In this document: positions 43,977-55,019 of the stretch, one piece after another
How the letters are laid out: every line of letters begins with the position of its first letter
Position numbering within the stretch: the stretch's first letter is position 1
Assembly (NCBI GenBank): GCA_030148005.1
Contig: JASBUI010000018.1
Coordinates: 102,391-166,390 of the forward strand
Reading direction: 5' to 3'
DNA from: Paracoccaceae bacterium
GTDB taxonomy: Bacteria; Pseudomonadota; Alphaproteobacteria; Rhodobacterales; Rhodobacteraceae
Length of the DNA: 64,000 bases
Made by a program: the position numbers and the translations under genes
The notes under the pieces: model-generated
Told to the model about the DNA's origin: nothing
Seen by the model: only the letters and a program-made list of their open reading frames with translations
Databases searched by the model: none

Positions 43977-44747
43977 ATGGAGACATTATTCGCAATTGTT
44001 CCCCTGCACTTGCTCGCAGTTGCAGCATTGGTCACCCTTCTGGCCGGAACCGTGAAGGGTGCGGTTGGCTTTGCCATGCCAATGATCATGATTTCAGGCC
44101 TCGCCGCATTCATGCCCGCCGATCTGGCGCTTGCCGCTTTGATTATCCCAACGCTGGTTTCAAATAGCGTTCAGGCGCTGCGCCAAGGCCCGCAAGCGGC
44201 CATTCAGTCTGTCAAACGCTTCCGCGTGTTTCTGATCGTCGGTTTTGTGTTTCTGGTCGCAAGCGCCCAACTTGTCGTGCGCCTGCCGCAGCAAGTGCTG
44301 TTTCTTGCCATCGGGCTTCCCATTGTTGCCTTCGTTGGAATCCAGCTTGCCGGATGGGCGCCGCATGTCGCCGAAGAGAACCGCACCCGAACAGAGGTTT
44401 GGGTCGGCGCCGTGGCCGGTGCGATCGGGGGGCTGTCCGGCGTCTGGGGTCCGCCGACGGTGGCCTATCTGACGGCCATTCGCACCCCCAAGGCAGAGCA
44501 GATCAGGGTGCAGGGCGTCATCTATGGCCTGGGGGCGGTGGCGCTGTTTGGCGCGCATCTGAACTCTGGCGTGCTGCGGCTGGCCACGATGCCACTTTCG
44601 CTGGCCATGGTGCCGCCCGCGCTTGCAGGCCTTTGGCTTGGTTTCAAACTTCAGGACCGAATGGATCAGCGCCTCTTTCGCAAGGCGACGCTGATCGTTC
44701 TTTTCGTCGCCGCGCTGAACCTCGTACGGCGCGGCCTTTTTGGCTAG
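43977..44747 (+). CDS. TauE/SafE family sulfite exporter-like permease
   Basis: The 256-residue membrane protein has about eight helices with the repeat-like FAMPMIMISGLAAFMP and GGLSGVWGPPTVAYL motifs of the TauE/SafE family. Members export sulfite, sulfoacetate or related anions. It is divergent from the acyl-CoA dehydrogenase gene and convergent with pckA (7 bp apart). The substrate is not known. Confidence 0.9.
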   Translation: METLFAIVPLHLLAVAALVTLLAGTVKGAVGFAMPMIMISGLAAFMPADLALAALIIPTLVSNSVQALRQGPQAAIQSVKRFRVFLIVGFVFLVASAQLVVRLPQQVLFLAIGLPIVAFVGIQLAGWAPHVAEENRTRTEVWVGAVAGAIGGLSGVWGPPTVAYLTAIRTPKAEQIRVQGVIYGLGAVALFGAHLNSGVLRLATMPLSLAMVPPALAGLWLGFKLQDRMDQRLFRKATLIVLFVAALNLVRRGLFG

Positions 44748-44753
44748 GGCGTT

Positions 44754-46352
<1,599 letters not shown>

Positions 46353-46707
46353 GTTCTTGCTCCCAATGCCGCGGCGCGGCGACGTTTTTTGCCAGTCCGA
46401 ACCAGATGCCCATTCGGTTCGGGGCAGCCCCAGCGGGGCCGTCATGGACCTCTTAGCATGCCGCCAGATCATGACAACAGGAGCGGGGCAATGTTTGCGC
46501 AATCAGGCGAAGGTTAGCGCAATCAGCCCGACATGCTGCAATTGCACAGTGGTGCAAATTAGCCATTGGTTACGGAATTTCGTCCAAAATGTGGCAATCA
46601 GACGACAATGATTCGCACTTAGTTGTTGATTCTAAAGGACGGAGAAGTGAGTATGCCCAACAAAAGCAGGCAAAAAACATAAACGAGCAGCGCAAAGGAC
46701 CCCACAA
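46353..46707. other. Regulatory region between pckA and chvI
   Basis: This 355-bp gap holds the divergent promoters of pckA and chvI. It has two copies of GCGCAATCAG (46497-46506 and 46517-46526, period 20 nt), a palindrome TGCAATTGCA (46537-46546) and TGCAAATT (46553-46560). These look like an operator cluster. A tiny 9-codon ORF (MPNKSRQKT) at 46653 has GGAGAAG before it but is probably not significant. No RNA gene is recognised. Confidence 0.55.
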
Positions 46708-47409
46708 ATGTCGAGGATCGCTTTGGTGGACGATGACAGGAACATCCTGACGTCGGTATCCATGACACTGGAGGCAGAGGGTTTTGATGTTGAAACCTTC
46801 AATGACGGACAATCCGCATTGGACGCCTTCAACAAGAAACTACCCGATATGGCCGTTCTGGACATCAAGATGCCCAGAATGGACGGAATGGATTTGTTAC
46901 AACGGCTGCGTCAGAAGACGTCGATGCCGGTAATTTTCCTTACCTCCAAAGACGACGAGATTGACGAGGTTCTGGGTTTGCGCATGGGTGCGGACGATTA
47001 CGTCAAGAAACCGTTCTCACAGCGTTTGCTTGTTGAACGCATCCGCGCATTGCTGCGCCGGCAGGAGGTTATCGCAGGTGACGCCGTCGGTGAGGTGGAG
47101 CCGGCCCAGACGATGACCCGCGGAGAGCTTTCGATGGACCCGCTGCGCCACGCGGTGACCTGGAAAGGTCAGGACGTCTCACTAACCGTGACAGAGTTTC
47201 TGTTGCTACAGGCGCTTGCAACGCGCCCCGGCTTTGTAAAAAGCCGCGATCAGCTTATGGATGTTGCTTATGACGATCAGGTGTATGTTGATGACCGTAC
47301 CATCGACAGTCACATCAAACGCCTTCGCAAGAAAATGCGCGGTGTCGATGATGAGTTCTCAGCGATTGAGACACTCTACGGTATCGGCTACAGATATAAC
47401 GAAGAATAA
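46708..47409 (+). CDS. chvI: Response regulator ChvI
   Basis: This OmpR/PhoB-family regulator pairs with ChvG to control envelope, acid-stress and central metabolism genes in Alphaproteobacteria. The 233-residue protein has a receiver with LVDDD (acidic pair), Asp52 in VLDIKMP, Thr in FLTSK and Lys101 in YVKKPF. The winged-helix output domain ends in [17 protein letters not shown] and YGIGYRYN. Its stop overlaps the chvG start by 1 nt (TAATG). Confidence 0.94.
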   Translation: MSRIALVDDDRNILTSVSMTLEAEGFDVETFNDGQSALDAFNKKLPDMAVLDIKMPRMDGMDLLQRLRQKTSMPVIFLTSKDDEIDEVLGLRMGADDYVKKPFSQRLLVERIRALLRRQEVIAGDAVGEVEPAQTMTRGELSMDPLRHAVTWKGQDVSLTVTEFLLLQALATRPGFVKSRDQLMDVAYDDQVYVDDRTIDSHIKRLRKKMRGVDDEFSAIETLYGIGYRYNEE

Positions 47410-49142
47410 TGACCGCAGCCGTGTCGGGGTATAGCGTGCGCGACACGAAACCATCCTCTCAGGCGGATGTCGTACTGGGCGAAGACTGGGTCGCCCCGGA
47501 CGGAACCGTTGAAAATGAACTTCGTGCCCGCCGGGAACGCAGAAGCGTTATCTCGCTCAATCGTTCTCCGCTGGCGCGCAAGATCATCACCTTCAACCTG
47601 CTGGCCATCCTCGTGCTGGTCGCGGGTGTTCTGTATCTTAACCCCTTCCGCGACAGTCTTGTCCTGCAGCGTGAACAGGCCATTTTCGTCGAAGCCGAAC
47701 TGATCGCCAATGTGTTTGAGGCCCAGTTGCCCAAAGGCGCACCGGTCAACCTGATCACCGGCGACGGCGTCGATGCGCAAACCACGCTGGCGGCGATTGA
47801 CCTGCAAACCGGGGTCGAGGTTTTTGTTTTCGACCCCAATGGCGTCCTTGTCACCTCGACGGTTGGCAAGTCGAGCGGTCCCAACCCTTTTACAGAACGT
47901 TTGGTCAACGAGGGTCAAAGCACGTTGATCACCGACTTTCTCAATTCGGTATGGGACGGCATTTCGACCCTTCTTGCGCCTTCAACGCTTAACGAACCTG
48001 AGCTGAGCAATCAGCAAAAGGCCCGATCAATGGTGAACGCCGCCCTGAGCGGTTTGACCCAGGTGGATTCGGGCCGTGACCCGATGGGTGGCCTTGTCTT
48101 CTCGGTCGCAACGCCGATCCTGCAGAACGGTAACCCCGTCGGCGTGATCGCCCTGACCAGCGCCGCCGGTGAGATTGATCAACTCGTACGCGCCGAGCGT
48201 GAGCAGGTCCTGCAGATGTTCGTCATCGCGATGCTGGTTTCGATCGGCCTTAGCCTTGTTCTGGCCTCTACCATCGCCAACCCCCTGTCGGACCTTGCCG
48301 CAGCGGCCGAACTTGGCCGCGACAAGAATGCCCGCAAGATGAGCCCGAGCCGCGTGCGCATCCCGGACCTGACCGCCCGCCCCGACGAGATCGGGCGCCT
48401 GTCTGGCGCGCTGCGCGGCATGGTGGCGGCGCTTTATGACCGGATCGATGCAAACGAACAATTTGCCGCCGACGTCGCGCATGAGATCAAGAACCCGCTC
48501 GCCTCATTGCGGTCGGCCGTTGGTACACTGCGGCTGGCGCAAAAGGCAGAACAGCGCGAAAAGCTTCTGGACGTCATTGATCATGACGTGCGCCGCCTTG
48601 ATCGCCTTGTCAGCGACATCTCCAACGCCTCGCGACTGGACAGTGAACTGGTCAAGGAAGAGGAAGAGCCGTTCAACCTGTTGAACATGCTTGGAAACCT
48701 GACCGAGTATCTGGGCGAAGAAGCGTCCAGCCAGGGCATCGAATTCATTGCCGACCTGCCGCCGCATCCCATCGTCATTCAGGGGCTAGAGGCCCGGCTT
48801 GCGCAGGTCTTTGTAAACCTGATCACCAATGCCATTTCCTTCTGCGAAGAGGGCGATGCGATCCGCGTCTGGGCGCGCCGACGCGAGAACCGCGTGCTGG
48901 TTGTTGTCGAAGACACCGGTCCCGGCATTCCCGAACAGGCCCTGAACAAAGTGTTCAACCGCTTCTATTCAGAGCGGCCCGAGGGCCAGTTCGGCAATAA
49001 CTCGGGCCTTGGGCTTGCGATCTCAAAACAGATCGTCGAGGCGCATGGCGGTGTCATATGGGCCGAGAACATTCGTCCAACCGACGCCGATGTCACGTCT
49101 GACCCGCTGGGCGCGCGCTTCGTGGTCGGTCTTCCGATCTAA
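47409..49142 (+). CDS. chvG: Sensor histidine kinase ChvG
   Basis: The 577-residue membrane kinase has two transmembrane segments (residues about 58-78, KIITFNLLAILVLVAGVLYL, and about 262-285, MFVIAMLVSIGLSLVLAS) around a periplasmic sensor domain of about 180 residues. A HAMP segment, the DHp helix with FAADVAHEIKNPLASLRSA (phospho-His) and an ATPase domain with NLITNAISFC and DTGPGIP motifs follow. The sensed signal is thought to be acid or cell-envelope stress. It is co-translated with chvI and is followed by hprK. Confidence 0.94.
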   Translation: MTAAVSGYSVRDTKPSSQADVVLGEDWVAPDGTVENELRARRERRSVISLNRSPLARKIITFNLLAILVLVAGVLYLNPFRDSLVLQREQAIFVEAELIANVFEAQLPKGAPVNLITGDGVDAQTTLAAIDLQTGVEVFVFDPNGVLVTSTVGKSSGPNPFTERLVNEGQSTLITDFLNSVWDGISTLLAPSTLNEPELSNQQKARSMVNAALSGLTQVDSGRDPMGGLVFSVATPILQNGNPVGVIALTSAAGEIDQLVRAEREQVLQMFVIAMLVSIGLSLVLASTIANPLSDLAAAAELGRDKNARKMSPSRVRIPDLTARPDEIGRLSGALRGMVAALYDRIDANEQFAADVAHEIKNPLASLRSAVGTLRLAQKAEQREKLLDVIDHDVRRLDRLVSDISNASRLDSELVKEEEEPFNLLNMLGNLTEYLGEEASSQGIEFIADLPPHPIVIQGLEARLAQVFVNLITNAISFCEEGDAIRVWARRRENRVLVVVEDTGPGIPEQALNKVFNRFYSERPEGQFGNNSGLGLAISKQIVEAHGGVIWAENIRPTDADVTSDPLGARFVVGLPI

Positions 49143-49162
49143 GGGCGGAGGGCTTGGGGCAA

Positions 49163-49627
49163 ATGGCCCAGGGGCACGACAGACCAGGCACCCAGATAAC
49201 CCCTAGTGAATGCCTTGTGCACGCAACGACCGTCGCATGGAAAAACACCGCCGTGATGATCACCGGCCCCTCAGGTTCGGGCAAGTCGGGCCTTGCCCTT
49301 CAGCTTATGGGTTTCGGTCTGACGCTAGTTGCGGATGATCAGACCCGGCTGGAGCGGAACAGCGAGGATCACATCATCGCCTCGGCGCCTGCGACAATTC
49401 GAGGCACCATCGAAGCGCGCGGGATCGGCCTGCTTGCCGCCGATACCGTGGCGCGCGCGCGGCTTGCGCTGGTCATTGACATGCAGAACACCGAAACCGC
49501 CCGCATGCCCGAACCCAGAACGGTCAGTTATCTGGGAACGGAAATCCCCTTGCTTCACAAGGTCGAGAGTTGCCATTTCCCTGCCGCAGTTCTGCAGTAT
49601 CTCAAAGGGGGAAGGACTTTCAGATGA
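49163..49627 (+). CDS. hprK: HPr kinase/phosphorylase (short alphaproteobacterial form)
   Basis: This enzyme phosphorylates a serine of HPr. The 154-residue protein keeps only the C-terminal kinase domain with Walker [16 protein letters not shown]. The N-terminal domain of the Firmicutes enzyme is absent, as in other Alphaproteobacteria. The start is not certain: ATG at 49163 has GGAGGG 10 nt upstream; GTG at 49217 would give a start closer to some homologues. The HPr encoded downstream keeps the target serine. It overlaps rapZ by 4 nt. Confidence 0.9.
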   Translation: MAQGHDRPGTQITPSECLVHATTVAWKNTAVMITGPSGSGKSGLALQLMGFGLTLVADDQTRLERNSEDHIIASAPATIRGTIEARGIGLLAADTVARARLALVIDMQNTETARMPEPRTVSYLGTEIPLLHKVESCHFPAAVLQYLKGGRTFR

Positions 49628-50529
49628 CGCTTCAGGCGACGCATCCCCCAGAACGACTTGTGATCGTCACCGGCCCGTCCGGTGCCGGGCGCTCAACCTC
49701 GATCCATGTGCTCGAAGACCTTGGCTATGAGGCGATCGACAACCTGCCCCTAAGCCTGATCCCGCGCCTTCTAGAAGGGCCGCGCATCAACCGTCCAATG
49801 GCCTTGGGTGTCGATGTCCGCAACCGCGATTTCAGCGCCGCATCACTGATAGAGCTTTTTGATGTCCTATCGCTTAACCCACGGTTTTCAGTAGAACTTT
49901 TGTACCTCGATTGTAGTGCGGATGTCCTATTGCGCAGGTTCTCCGAGACCCGCCGCCGGCATCCTTTGGCGCCGGCTGAAGGCCCCTCTGACGGGGTGCG
50001 CCGCGAGTTCGATCTTTTGATGCCCGTACGGGCCTTGGCGACGGTACTGATCGATACAAGTGAGCTGTCACCGCATGACCTGCGCGAGGAAATAACACGC
50101 TGGTTTGCGCCAAGCGGCGGCCAAAGGCTTGCCGTTTCGATCCATTCCTTTTCCTACAAACGCGGCATCCCGCGCGGGATCGACATGATCCTCGATTGCC
50201 GGTTTTTGCGGAACCCCTATTGGGACGAAAGCCTGCGATCAAAGAATGGGCTGTCGCGCGCGGTTGCCGAATATGTGACCGCCGATGACCGTTTTGAACC
50301 CTTCTTTGACCATGTCTTCAGTCTTACCAAACTCCTTTTGCCTGCCTATATCGACGAAGGCAAAGCGCACCTTTCCATTGGATTTGGGTGTACCGGAGGG
50401 CAACACAGATCTGTTGCCGTAACGGAATGTCTGGCCAAAGCCCTTGCGAAGGAAGGGTGGCAGGTGTCTATACGGCACCGGGAACTTGAACGCGGCGCTG
50501 CCACTTCGGCGCTGCACACACCAGAGTAG
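49624..50529 (+). CDS. rapZ: RNase adapter protein RapZ
   Basis: RapZ is a P-loop protein; in E. coli it directs RNase E to GlmZ and controls amino-sugar synthesis. The 301-residue protein has [28 protein letters not shown] at the N-terminus (Walker A) and [30 protein letters not shown] plus [10 protein letters not shown] in the C-terminal domain. Its ATG overlaps hprK by 4 nt. Its role in this organism is not proven. Confidence 0.94.
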   Translation: MTLQATHPPERLVIVTGPSGAGRSTSIHVLEDLGYEAIDNLPLSLIPRLLEGPRINRPMALGVDVRNRDFSAASLIELFDVLSLNPRFSVELLYLDCSADVLLRRFSETRRRHPLAPAEGPSDGVRREFDLLMPVRALATVLIDTSELSPHDLREEITRWFAPSGGQRLAVSIHSFSYKRGIPRGIDMILDCRFLRNPYWDESLRSKNGLSRAVAEYVTADDRFEPFFDHVFSLTKLLLPAYIDEGKAHLSIGFGCTGGQHRSVAVTECLAKALAKEGWQVSIRHRELERGAATSALHTPE

Positions 50530-50538
50530 AGAGCGAGC

Positions 50539-50931
50539 GTGATCGGTATTGTGATCGTCGCGCATGGGGGATTGGCCCGGGAATACCTGGCCGCTGTCGA
50601 ACACGTCGTCGGCAAACAATCCGGGGTGCGCGCCATTTCAATCGAAGCGGACTGTGATCGTGGCCGTAAACAGGTCGAGATCTGCAATGCAGCCGACGCC
50701 GTCGACACGGGCGACGGCGTGGTCGTTGTTACCGACATGTTCGGCGGATCGCCATCGAACCTGTCGATGCTCGCCTGCTGTGCCAGCAACCGCCGCATCC
50801 TTTACGGCGCGAACCTTCCGATGTTGATCAAGCTTGCGAAATCCCGCGGCAAGACCGTCCCCGAGGCCGCAGAATCCGCGCTTGATGCTGGCCGCAAATA
50901 TATTGACAGCTTTGGCGGTCAAGCAGGTTAA
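50539..50931 (+). CDS. PTS EIIA component, mannose/fructose type
   Basis: This 130-residue EIIA(Man) protein has His9 in IVIVAHGGLAREY, which is phosphorylated by HPr, and TDMFGGSPSNLS. No EIIB or EIIC is nearby, so it is likely regulatory rather than transporting. The start is GTG (50539). It lies in the hprK-rapZ-EIIA-HPr series next to chvG. Confidence 0.93.
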   Translation: MIGIVIVAHGGLAREYLAAVEHVVGKQSGVRAISIEADCDRGRKQVEICNAADAVDTGDGVVVVTDMFGGSPSNLSMLACCASNRRILYGANLPMLIKLAKSRGKTVPEAAESALDAGRKYIDSFGGQAG

Positions 50932-50943
50932 TATCGGATTCGT

Positions 50944-51222
50944 ATGACAGAAAAAATAACGCGCCAGCTTCGGATCGAGAACGAAAAAGGGCTTCATGCC
51001 CGCGCCTCGGCCAAGTTCGTGGAAGTAGTGGAAGAGTTCGATGCAACGGCCGAGGTAAGCCGGGACGGGCTTAGCGCCTCTGGCGACAGCATTATGGGGC
51101 TTCTCATGCTGGCCGCATCGAAGGGCACAACGATCGAGGTACAGACCTGTGGCGATCAGGCCGCAGAGCTGGCCGATGCGCTGCAGGAACTGGTGGCGGA
51201 CAAGTTTGGAGAAGGGTTCTAG
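50944..51222 (+). CDS. ptsH: Phosphocarrier protein HPr
   Basis: The 92-residue HPr has the phospho-His (His18) in ENEKGLHARASAKFVE and the HprK target Ser49 in SGDSIMGLL. It is the shared phosphate carrier of this truncated PTS; enzyme I is not in the window. It follows the EIIA gene after 12 nt. The two phosphorylation sites fit the presence of hprK. Confidence 0.95.
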   Translation: MTEKITRQLRIENEKGLHARASAKFVEVVEEFDATAEVSRDGLSASGDSIMGLLMLAASKGTTIEVQTCGDQAAELADALQELVADKFGEGF

Positions 51223-51263
51223 GGACCGTCAGGGGCTCTGTCGAACACCGCTATAGCGCAGGA

Positions 51264-52169
51264 TTGGTCACTTTGGTCGAAAGCTCATCTCAGGAACCGC
51301 TATCGGTTGAAGTAACCCGGCAGGGCGACGGACGCTCGCTGGCCGAACAACCCTATGACAAGCGCCGCCTGTCCTATTCCAACACCTTCCCCGGTTTCTG
51401 GAGCAAAACGCTTATCCGGGTGATGGAGTGGCTAACCGGCAAGTGGGCCCTGCTTCGCCGCATTCGAGAGTTCGAAAGAATTGGCGCCCCGCACGGTCAG
51501 GGGTTCTGGACGCTGGCGATGAAGGTCATGGGCATTGATATCCAGACGCCCCAGTCACAGATCGAAAATATTCCGCTGACCGGACCGGTCGTAATCGTCG
51601 CCAACCACCCGCACGGCCTTGTCGATGGCATGGTTCTGGGCGAGGTGATTGGCCGCCGGAGAACGGACTACAAGATACTGACCCGGTCGCTTTTGACCGG
51701 TGTTCAAGAGATTGATCACTTCATGATCCCGGTCCCCTTTGCGCATGAAGAGGATGCGCTGAAGAAGAACCTGCAAATGCGCAAGGAAGCGATGGAGCAT
51801 CTGAAATCCGGCGGGATCATCGTCTTGTTTCCCTCCGGCGTTGTGGCCTCATCCGACACGGCCTTTGGCCCCGTTATCGAACGTGAATGGAACCCCTTCA
51901 CGGCCAAGATGATCCAGCGCTCGGGTGCGACCGTCGTGCCGATTTTCTTCCCCGGTGAGAACTCGCGCGCCTACCAGATTGCCAACCGACTGTCCGCGCC
52001 GCTGCGGCAGGGCCTTTTGATCCATGAAGTCGTGCACGCGCTGGACAAACCGCAGGCGCCTGTCGTCGGGCCGCCCTTTGACCCCGAAGAAATCAGTGCA
52101 TGGCGCGACAACCCGCGCGGATTCATGGCTTGGCTTCGGGAAAGAACGCTAGCTCTGAAAAAGGGTTAG
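51264..52169 (+). CDS. Lysophospholipid acyltransferase-like protein
   Basis: The 301-residue protein has the PlsC-type core: VIVANHPHGLVDGMVLGEVIG (the catalytic His-Asp pair), then IIVLFPSGVVAS, and a P-loop-like VVPIFFPGENSRAY. It probably acylates a lyso-phospholipid or a lyso-ornithine lipid, but the substrate is unknown. The start is uncertain, since the frame opens with TTG at 51264 and another TTG at 51273 is equally weak; the first residues are not conserved. It stands between the PTS genes and hbd on the opposite strand. Confidence 0.82.
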   Translation: MVTLVESSSQEPLSVEVTRQGDGRSLAEQPYDKRRLSYSNTFPGFWSKTLIRVMEWLTGKWALLRRIREFERIGAPHGQGFWTLAMKVMGIDIQTPQSQIENIPLTGPVVIVANHPHGLVDGMVLGEVIGRRRTDYKILTRSLLTGVQEIDHFMIPVPFAHEEDALKKNLQMRKEAMEHLKSGGIIVLFPSGVVASSDTAFGPVIEREWNPFTAKMIQRSGATVVPIFFPGENSRAYQIANRLSAPLRQGLLIHEVVHALDKPQAPVVGPPFDPEEISAWRDNPRGFMAWLRERTLALKKG

Positions 52170-53041
52170 CGCGTCGGAACAGGCACGCCGCTGCGATAGT
52201 CGTAAAAACCGCGCTCGGACTTGCGGCCCAGCCAACCGGCTTCGACGTATTTCGTCAAAAGAGGGCAGGGGCGATACTTGGTATCGGCAAGCCCGTCGTG
52301 CAGCACATTCATAATCGCCAGACAGGTGTCCAGCCCGATGAAATCTGCAAGCTCAAGCGGACCCATCGGGTGGTTCGTACCAAGCTTCATCGCAGAATCG
52401 ATGGATGAGACATTTCCGACGCCCTCATACAGCGTATAGACCGCCTCGTTGATCATCGGCATCAGGATCCGGTTGACGATGAATGCCGGGAAATCCTCGG
52501 CCGAAGCGGCCGTCTTACCCAGTCTTTCAACAACGCCAAGGCAGACCTTATAGGTCTCTTCATCGGTCGCGATGCCGCGGATCAGCTCGACCAGTTGCAT
52601 GATCGGAACGGGGTTCATGAAATGGAAGCCCATGAATTTTTCCGGTCGGTCGGTCCGGCTGGCCAGCCGCGTGATCGAGATCGAAGAGGTGTTGGACGTC
52701 AGGATCGTGTTCGGCTTCAGGTGCGGAACAAGGTCCTCGAAAATGGCGGCCTTGACGGTCTCACGCTCTGTCGCCGCTTCGATCACCAGATCCGTCTGAC
52801 CCAGATCGGAAAGTTTCATGGTCGTCGAAATTCGCGCCAGTGCCTGATCGCGATCCTTGGCAGAAATCTTTTCCCGCTGCACCTGTCGGTCAAGGTTCTT
52901 TTCAATCAGTTCAAGCGCGGCTGTCAGGCTCTCTTGCGAGATGTCGTTCAACAGCACGTCGTATCCGGCCAGCGCAAAGACATGGGCAATTCCGTTGCCC
53001 ATCTGTCCTGCGCCGACAATGCCGACCGACTTCACTTCCAT
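52166..53041 (-). CDS. hbd: 3-hydroxybutyryl-CoA dehydrogenase
   Basis: This NAD(P)-dependent enzyme interconverts 3-hydroxybutyryl-CoA and acetoacetyl-CoA. The 291-residue protein has the Rossmann GAGQMGNGIAHVFALAGYDV, the catalytic region MGFHFMNPVPIMQLVELI (His) and the C-terminal domain ending NHPMGPLELADFIGLD. It ends 4 nt into the acyltransferase gene on the other strand. It fits the acetyl-CoA to ethylmalonyl-CoA route together with mcd and ETF. Confidence 0.94.
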   Translation of the reverse strand: MEVKSVGIVGAGQMGNGIAHVFALAGYDVLLNDISQESLTAALELIEKNLDRQVQREKISAKDRDQALARISTTMKLSDLGQTDLVIEAATERETVKAAIFEDLVPHLKPNTILTSNTSSISITRLASRTDRPEKFMGFHFMNPVPIMQLVELIRGIATDEETYKVCLGVVERLGKTAASAEDFPAFIVNRILMPMINEAVYTLYEGVGNVSSIDSAMKLGTNHPMGPLELADFIGLDTCLAIMNVLHDGLADTKYRPCPLLTKYVEAGWLGRKSERGFYDYRSGVPVPTR

Positions 53042-53204
53042 CGTGTCATCCTTCCAAAGGTTGCACGGACCTTATGCGCTGCGGTGCGGCGTAGGCAAGG
53101 GCAGCTCGTTAAAACTCGTCTCAACTCGGCGCTTTAGGACTTTGGAAAGAGCGGGGCGGCAACCTGAACGTGGGTGAGTCGAAACTAAATGTGAGTGGGT
53201 GGAT

Positions 53205-54038
53205 ATGACCTTTGAACGACAAGGGCGTGGGGCCCTAGAATATTTCCCATGCAGATATGGAAAATCCAAGATCCTGTTCCGCGGACCAAAGCGGGACCTG
53301 AGCCAACCCTACACCGCCATAATCGGCGGAACGGAAACCTATGGAAGGTTCATTGAAAAGCCGTTTCCATGGCTCTTGGAACATGAAACAGGCCAGACAA
53401 CCGTCAACCTTGGCTGCGTCAACGCCGGAATAGATGTCTTTCGCACCGAACCGGCGGTCTTGCGCATCTGCGATCATGCCGAAGTGACCGTCATTCAACT
53501 TGTCGGCGCGCAGAATATGTCAAACCGGTTCTACTCGGTGCATCCACGGCGCAATGACCGCTTTATCCGGGCATCGACCTTGATGAAGACGATCTTTCGC
53601 GAAGTTGATTTTACCGATTTCACGTTCAACCGTCATATGTTGATGACCTTGCATACCCTGTCGCCAGAGCGCTTCGAGGTCGTAAAGGACGAACTGAAGG
53701 CGGCGTGGCTGGCGCGGATGCTGGCGCTGCTGGATACGATTTCAGGCAAGGTAGTGCTGTTGTGGTTCTCGGCGCGCAAGCCTGAGGATCCCGATGAGGT
53801 GACCCCAGAAAAGCTTGGCATCGATCCGCTGTTCATTGACCGCACGATGGTTGAGGCTTTGCGCCCCAAGGTGGCAGAGATCGTCGAGGTTCAGCCAAGC
53901 GGTCAGGCGATCCATAGCGGCACCGAAGGTATGGTTTTTTCCGCGCTGGAAGTTCCCGCCGCCGATAGGATGCTGGGCGTCAAGGCCCATGAAGAGGCCG
54001 CTATGGCCTTGGCCGCCTCTGTCAAAACGCTGATCTGA
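53205..54038 (+). CDS. DUF6473 family protein (277 aa)
   Basis: This cytoplasmic protein of unknown function has a conserved-looking IIGGTETYGRFIEKPFPWLLE near the N-terminus and then NLGCVNAGIDVF. FSARKP and a HSGTEGMVFSALE segment come later. It resembles a DUF6473/SGNH-like polysaccharide-linked family, though I cannot name a catalytic residue. The ATG at 53205 is preferred over the GTG at 53199. It is flanked by hbd and etfA genes and a strong terminator. Confidence 0.7.
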   Translation: MTFERQGRGALEYFPCRYGKSKILFRGPKRDLSQPYTAIIGGTETYGRFIEKPFPWLLEHETGQTTVNLGCVNAGIDVFRTEPAVLRICDHAEVTVIQLVGAQNMSNRFYSVHPRRNDRFIRASTLMKTIFREVDFTDFTFNRHMLMTLHTLSPERFEVVKDELKAAWLARMLALLDTISGKVVLLWFSARKPEDPDEVTPEKLGIDPLFIDRTMVEALRPKVAEIVEVQPSGQAIHSGTEGMVFSALEVPAADRMLGVKAHEEAAMALAASVKTLI

Positions 54039-54046
54039 AAATGAAA

Positions 54047-54069
54047 CGGCCCGCCGGTTGGGCGGGCCG
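54047..54069. terminator. Hairpin terminator between the DUF6473 gene and etfA
   Basis: CGGCCCGCC (54047-54055) and GGCGGGCCG (54061-54069) form a perfect 9-bp stem with a GGTTG loop between convergent genes. It can serve both strands. Confidence 0.78.
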
Positions 54070-54092
54070 AATGGGTCTTCGTTGTCAGCCGC

Positions 54093-55019
54093 TTACAGCT
54101 TTTCGATCAGCTCTGGCACGGCTGTGAACAGGTCCGCGACAAGGCCGTAGTCGGCAACCTGAAAGATCGGTGCCTCTTCGTCCTTGTTGATGGCGACGAT
54201 GACCTTGCTGTCCTTCATGCCAGCCAAGTGCTGGATCGCGCCCGAAATACCGACGGCGATGTAAAGGTCCGGTGCAACCACCTTGCCGGTCTGGCCAACC
54301 TGCCAGTCGTTTGGCGCATAGCCGCTGTCAACGGCGGCGCGCGATGCACCAACTGCCGCGCCCAGCTTGTCGGCCAGCTTTTCGATAAGGGCAAAGTCAT
54401 CCTCTGACCCAACGCCGCGACCGCCAGAGACGACGATCCCCGCCGAAGTAAGCTCTGGCCGGTCGCTTGCGGCAACCTTGTCCTCAACCCATTCCGACAG
54501 GCCGGGGTTGGCAACAGGGGCCAGCTTTTCAACCGAAGCCGATCCGCCTTCGCCGGCGGCGTCAAAGGTCGAGGTCCGGATCGTCGCGACCTTTTTTGCA
54601 TCGCCCGACTTGACCGTCTGAATGGCGTTGCCCGCATAGATCGGACGCTCAAAGGTGTTTGCGTCGACAACTGCGGTGACTTCCGAAATGACCATCACAT
54701 CCAAAAGCGCGGCCACGCGTGGCAGAACGTTCTTGGAAGCGGCCGTCGAAGGCGCAACGATGTGTTCATAATCGCCCGCGATCGAAACGATCAGATCCGC
54801 CAGAGGCTCGGCCAGATCATTGCCATATGCGGCATCGTCTGAACACAGAACCTTGCCTACACCGTCCAGCTTTGCCGCGGCTTCAGCCGCGCCGCCGCAA
54901 CCTGCGCCAGCGCATAGGACGGTGACATCGCCAAGCTGCTTGGCCGCCGTCAGGGCCTTGGCTGTCGCATCAACGCTCAGCTCACCGGAAACGACTTCTG
55001 CGATAAGAAGAACTGCCAT
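54093..55019 (-). CDS. etfA: Electron transfer flavoprotein, alpha subunit
   Basis: EtfA (FixB) with EtfB carries electrons from acyl-CoA dehydrogenases such as Mcd to ETF-ubiquinone oxidoreductase. The 308-residue protein has the FAD-binding C-terminal [21 protein letters not shown], then [43 protein letters not shown] and [16 protein letters not shown]. Its ATG overlaps the etfB stop by 1 nt. Confidence 0.96.
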   Translation of the reverse strand: MAVLLIAEVVSGELSVDATAKALTAAKQLGDVTVLCAGAGCGGAAEAAAKLDGVGKVLCSDDAAYGNDLAEPLADLIVSIAGDYEHIVAPSTAASKNVLPRVAALLDVMVISEVTAVVDANTFERPIYAGNAIQTVKSGDAKKVATIRTSTFDAAGEGGSASVEKLAPVANPGLSEWVEDKVAASDRPELTSAGIVVSGGRGVGSEDDFALIEKLADKLGAAVGASRAAVDSGYAPNDWQVGQTGKVVAPDLYIAVGISGAIQHLAGMKDSKVIVAINKDEEAPIFQVADYGLVADLFTAVPELIEKL

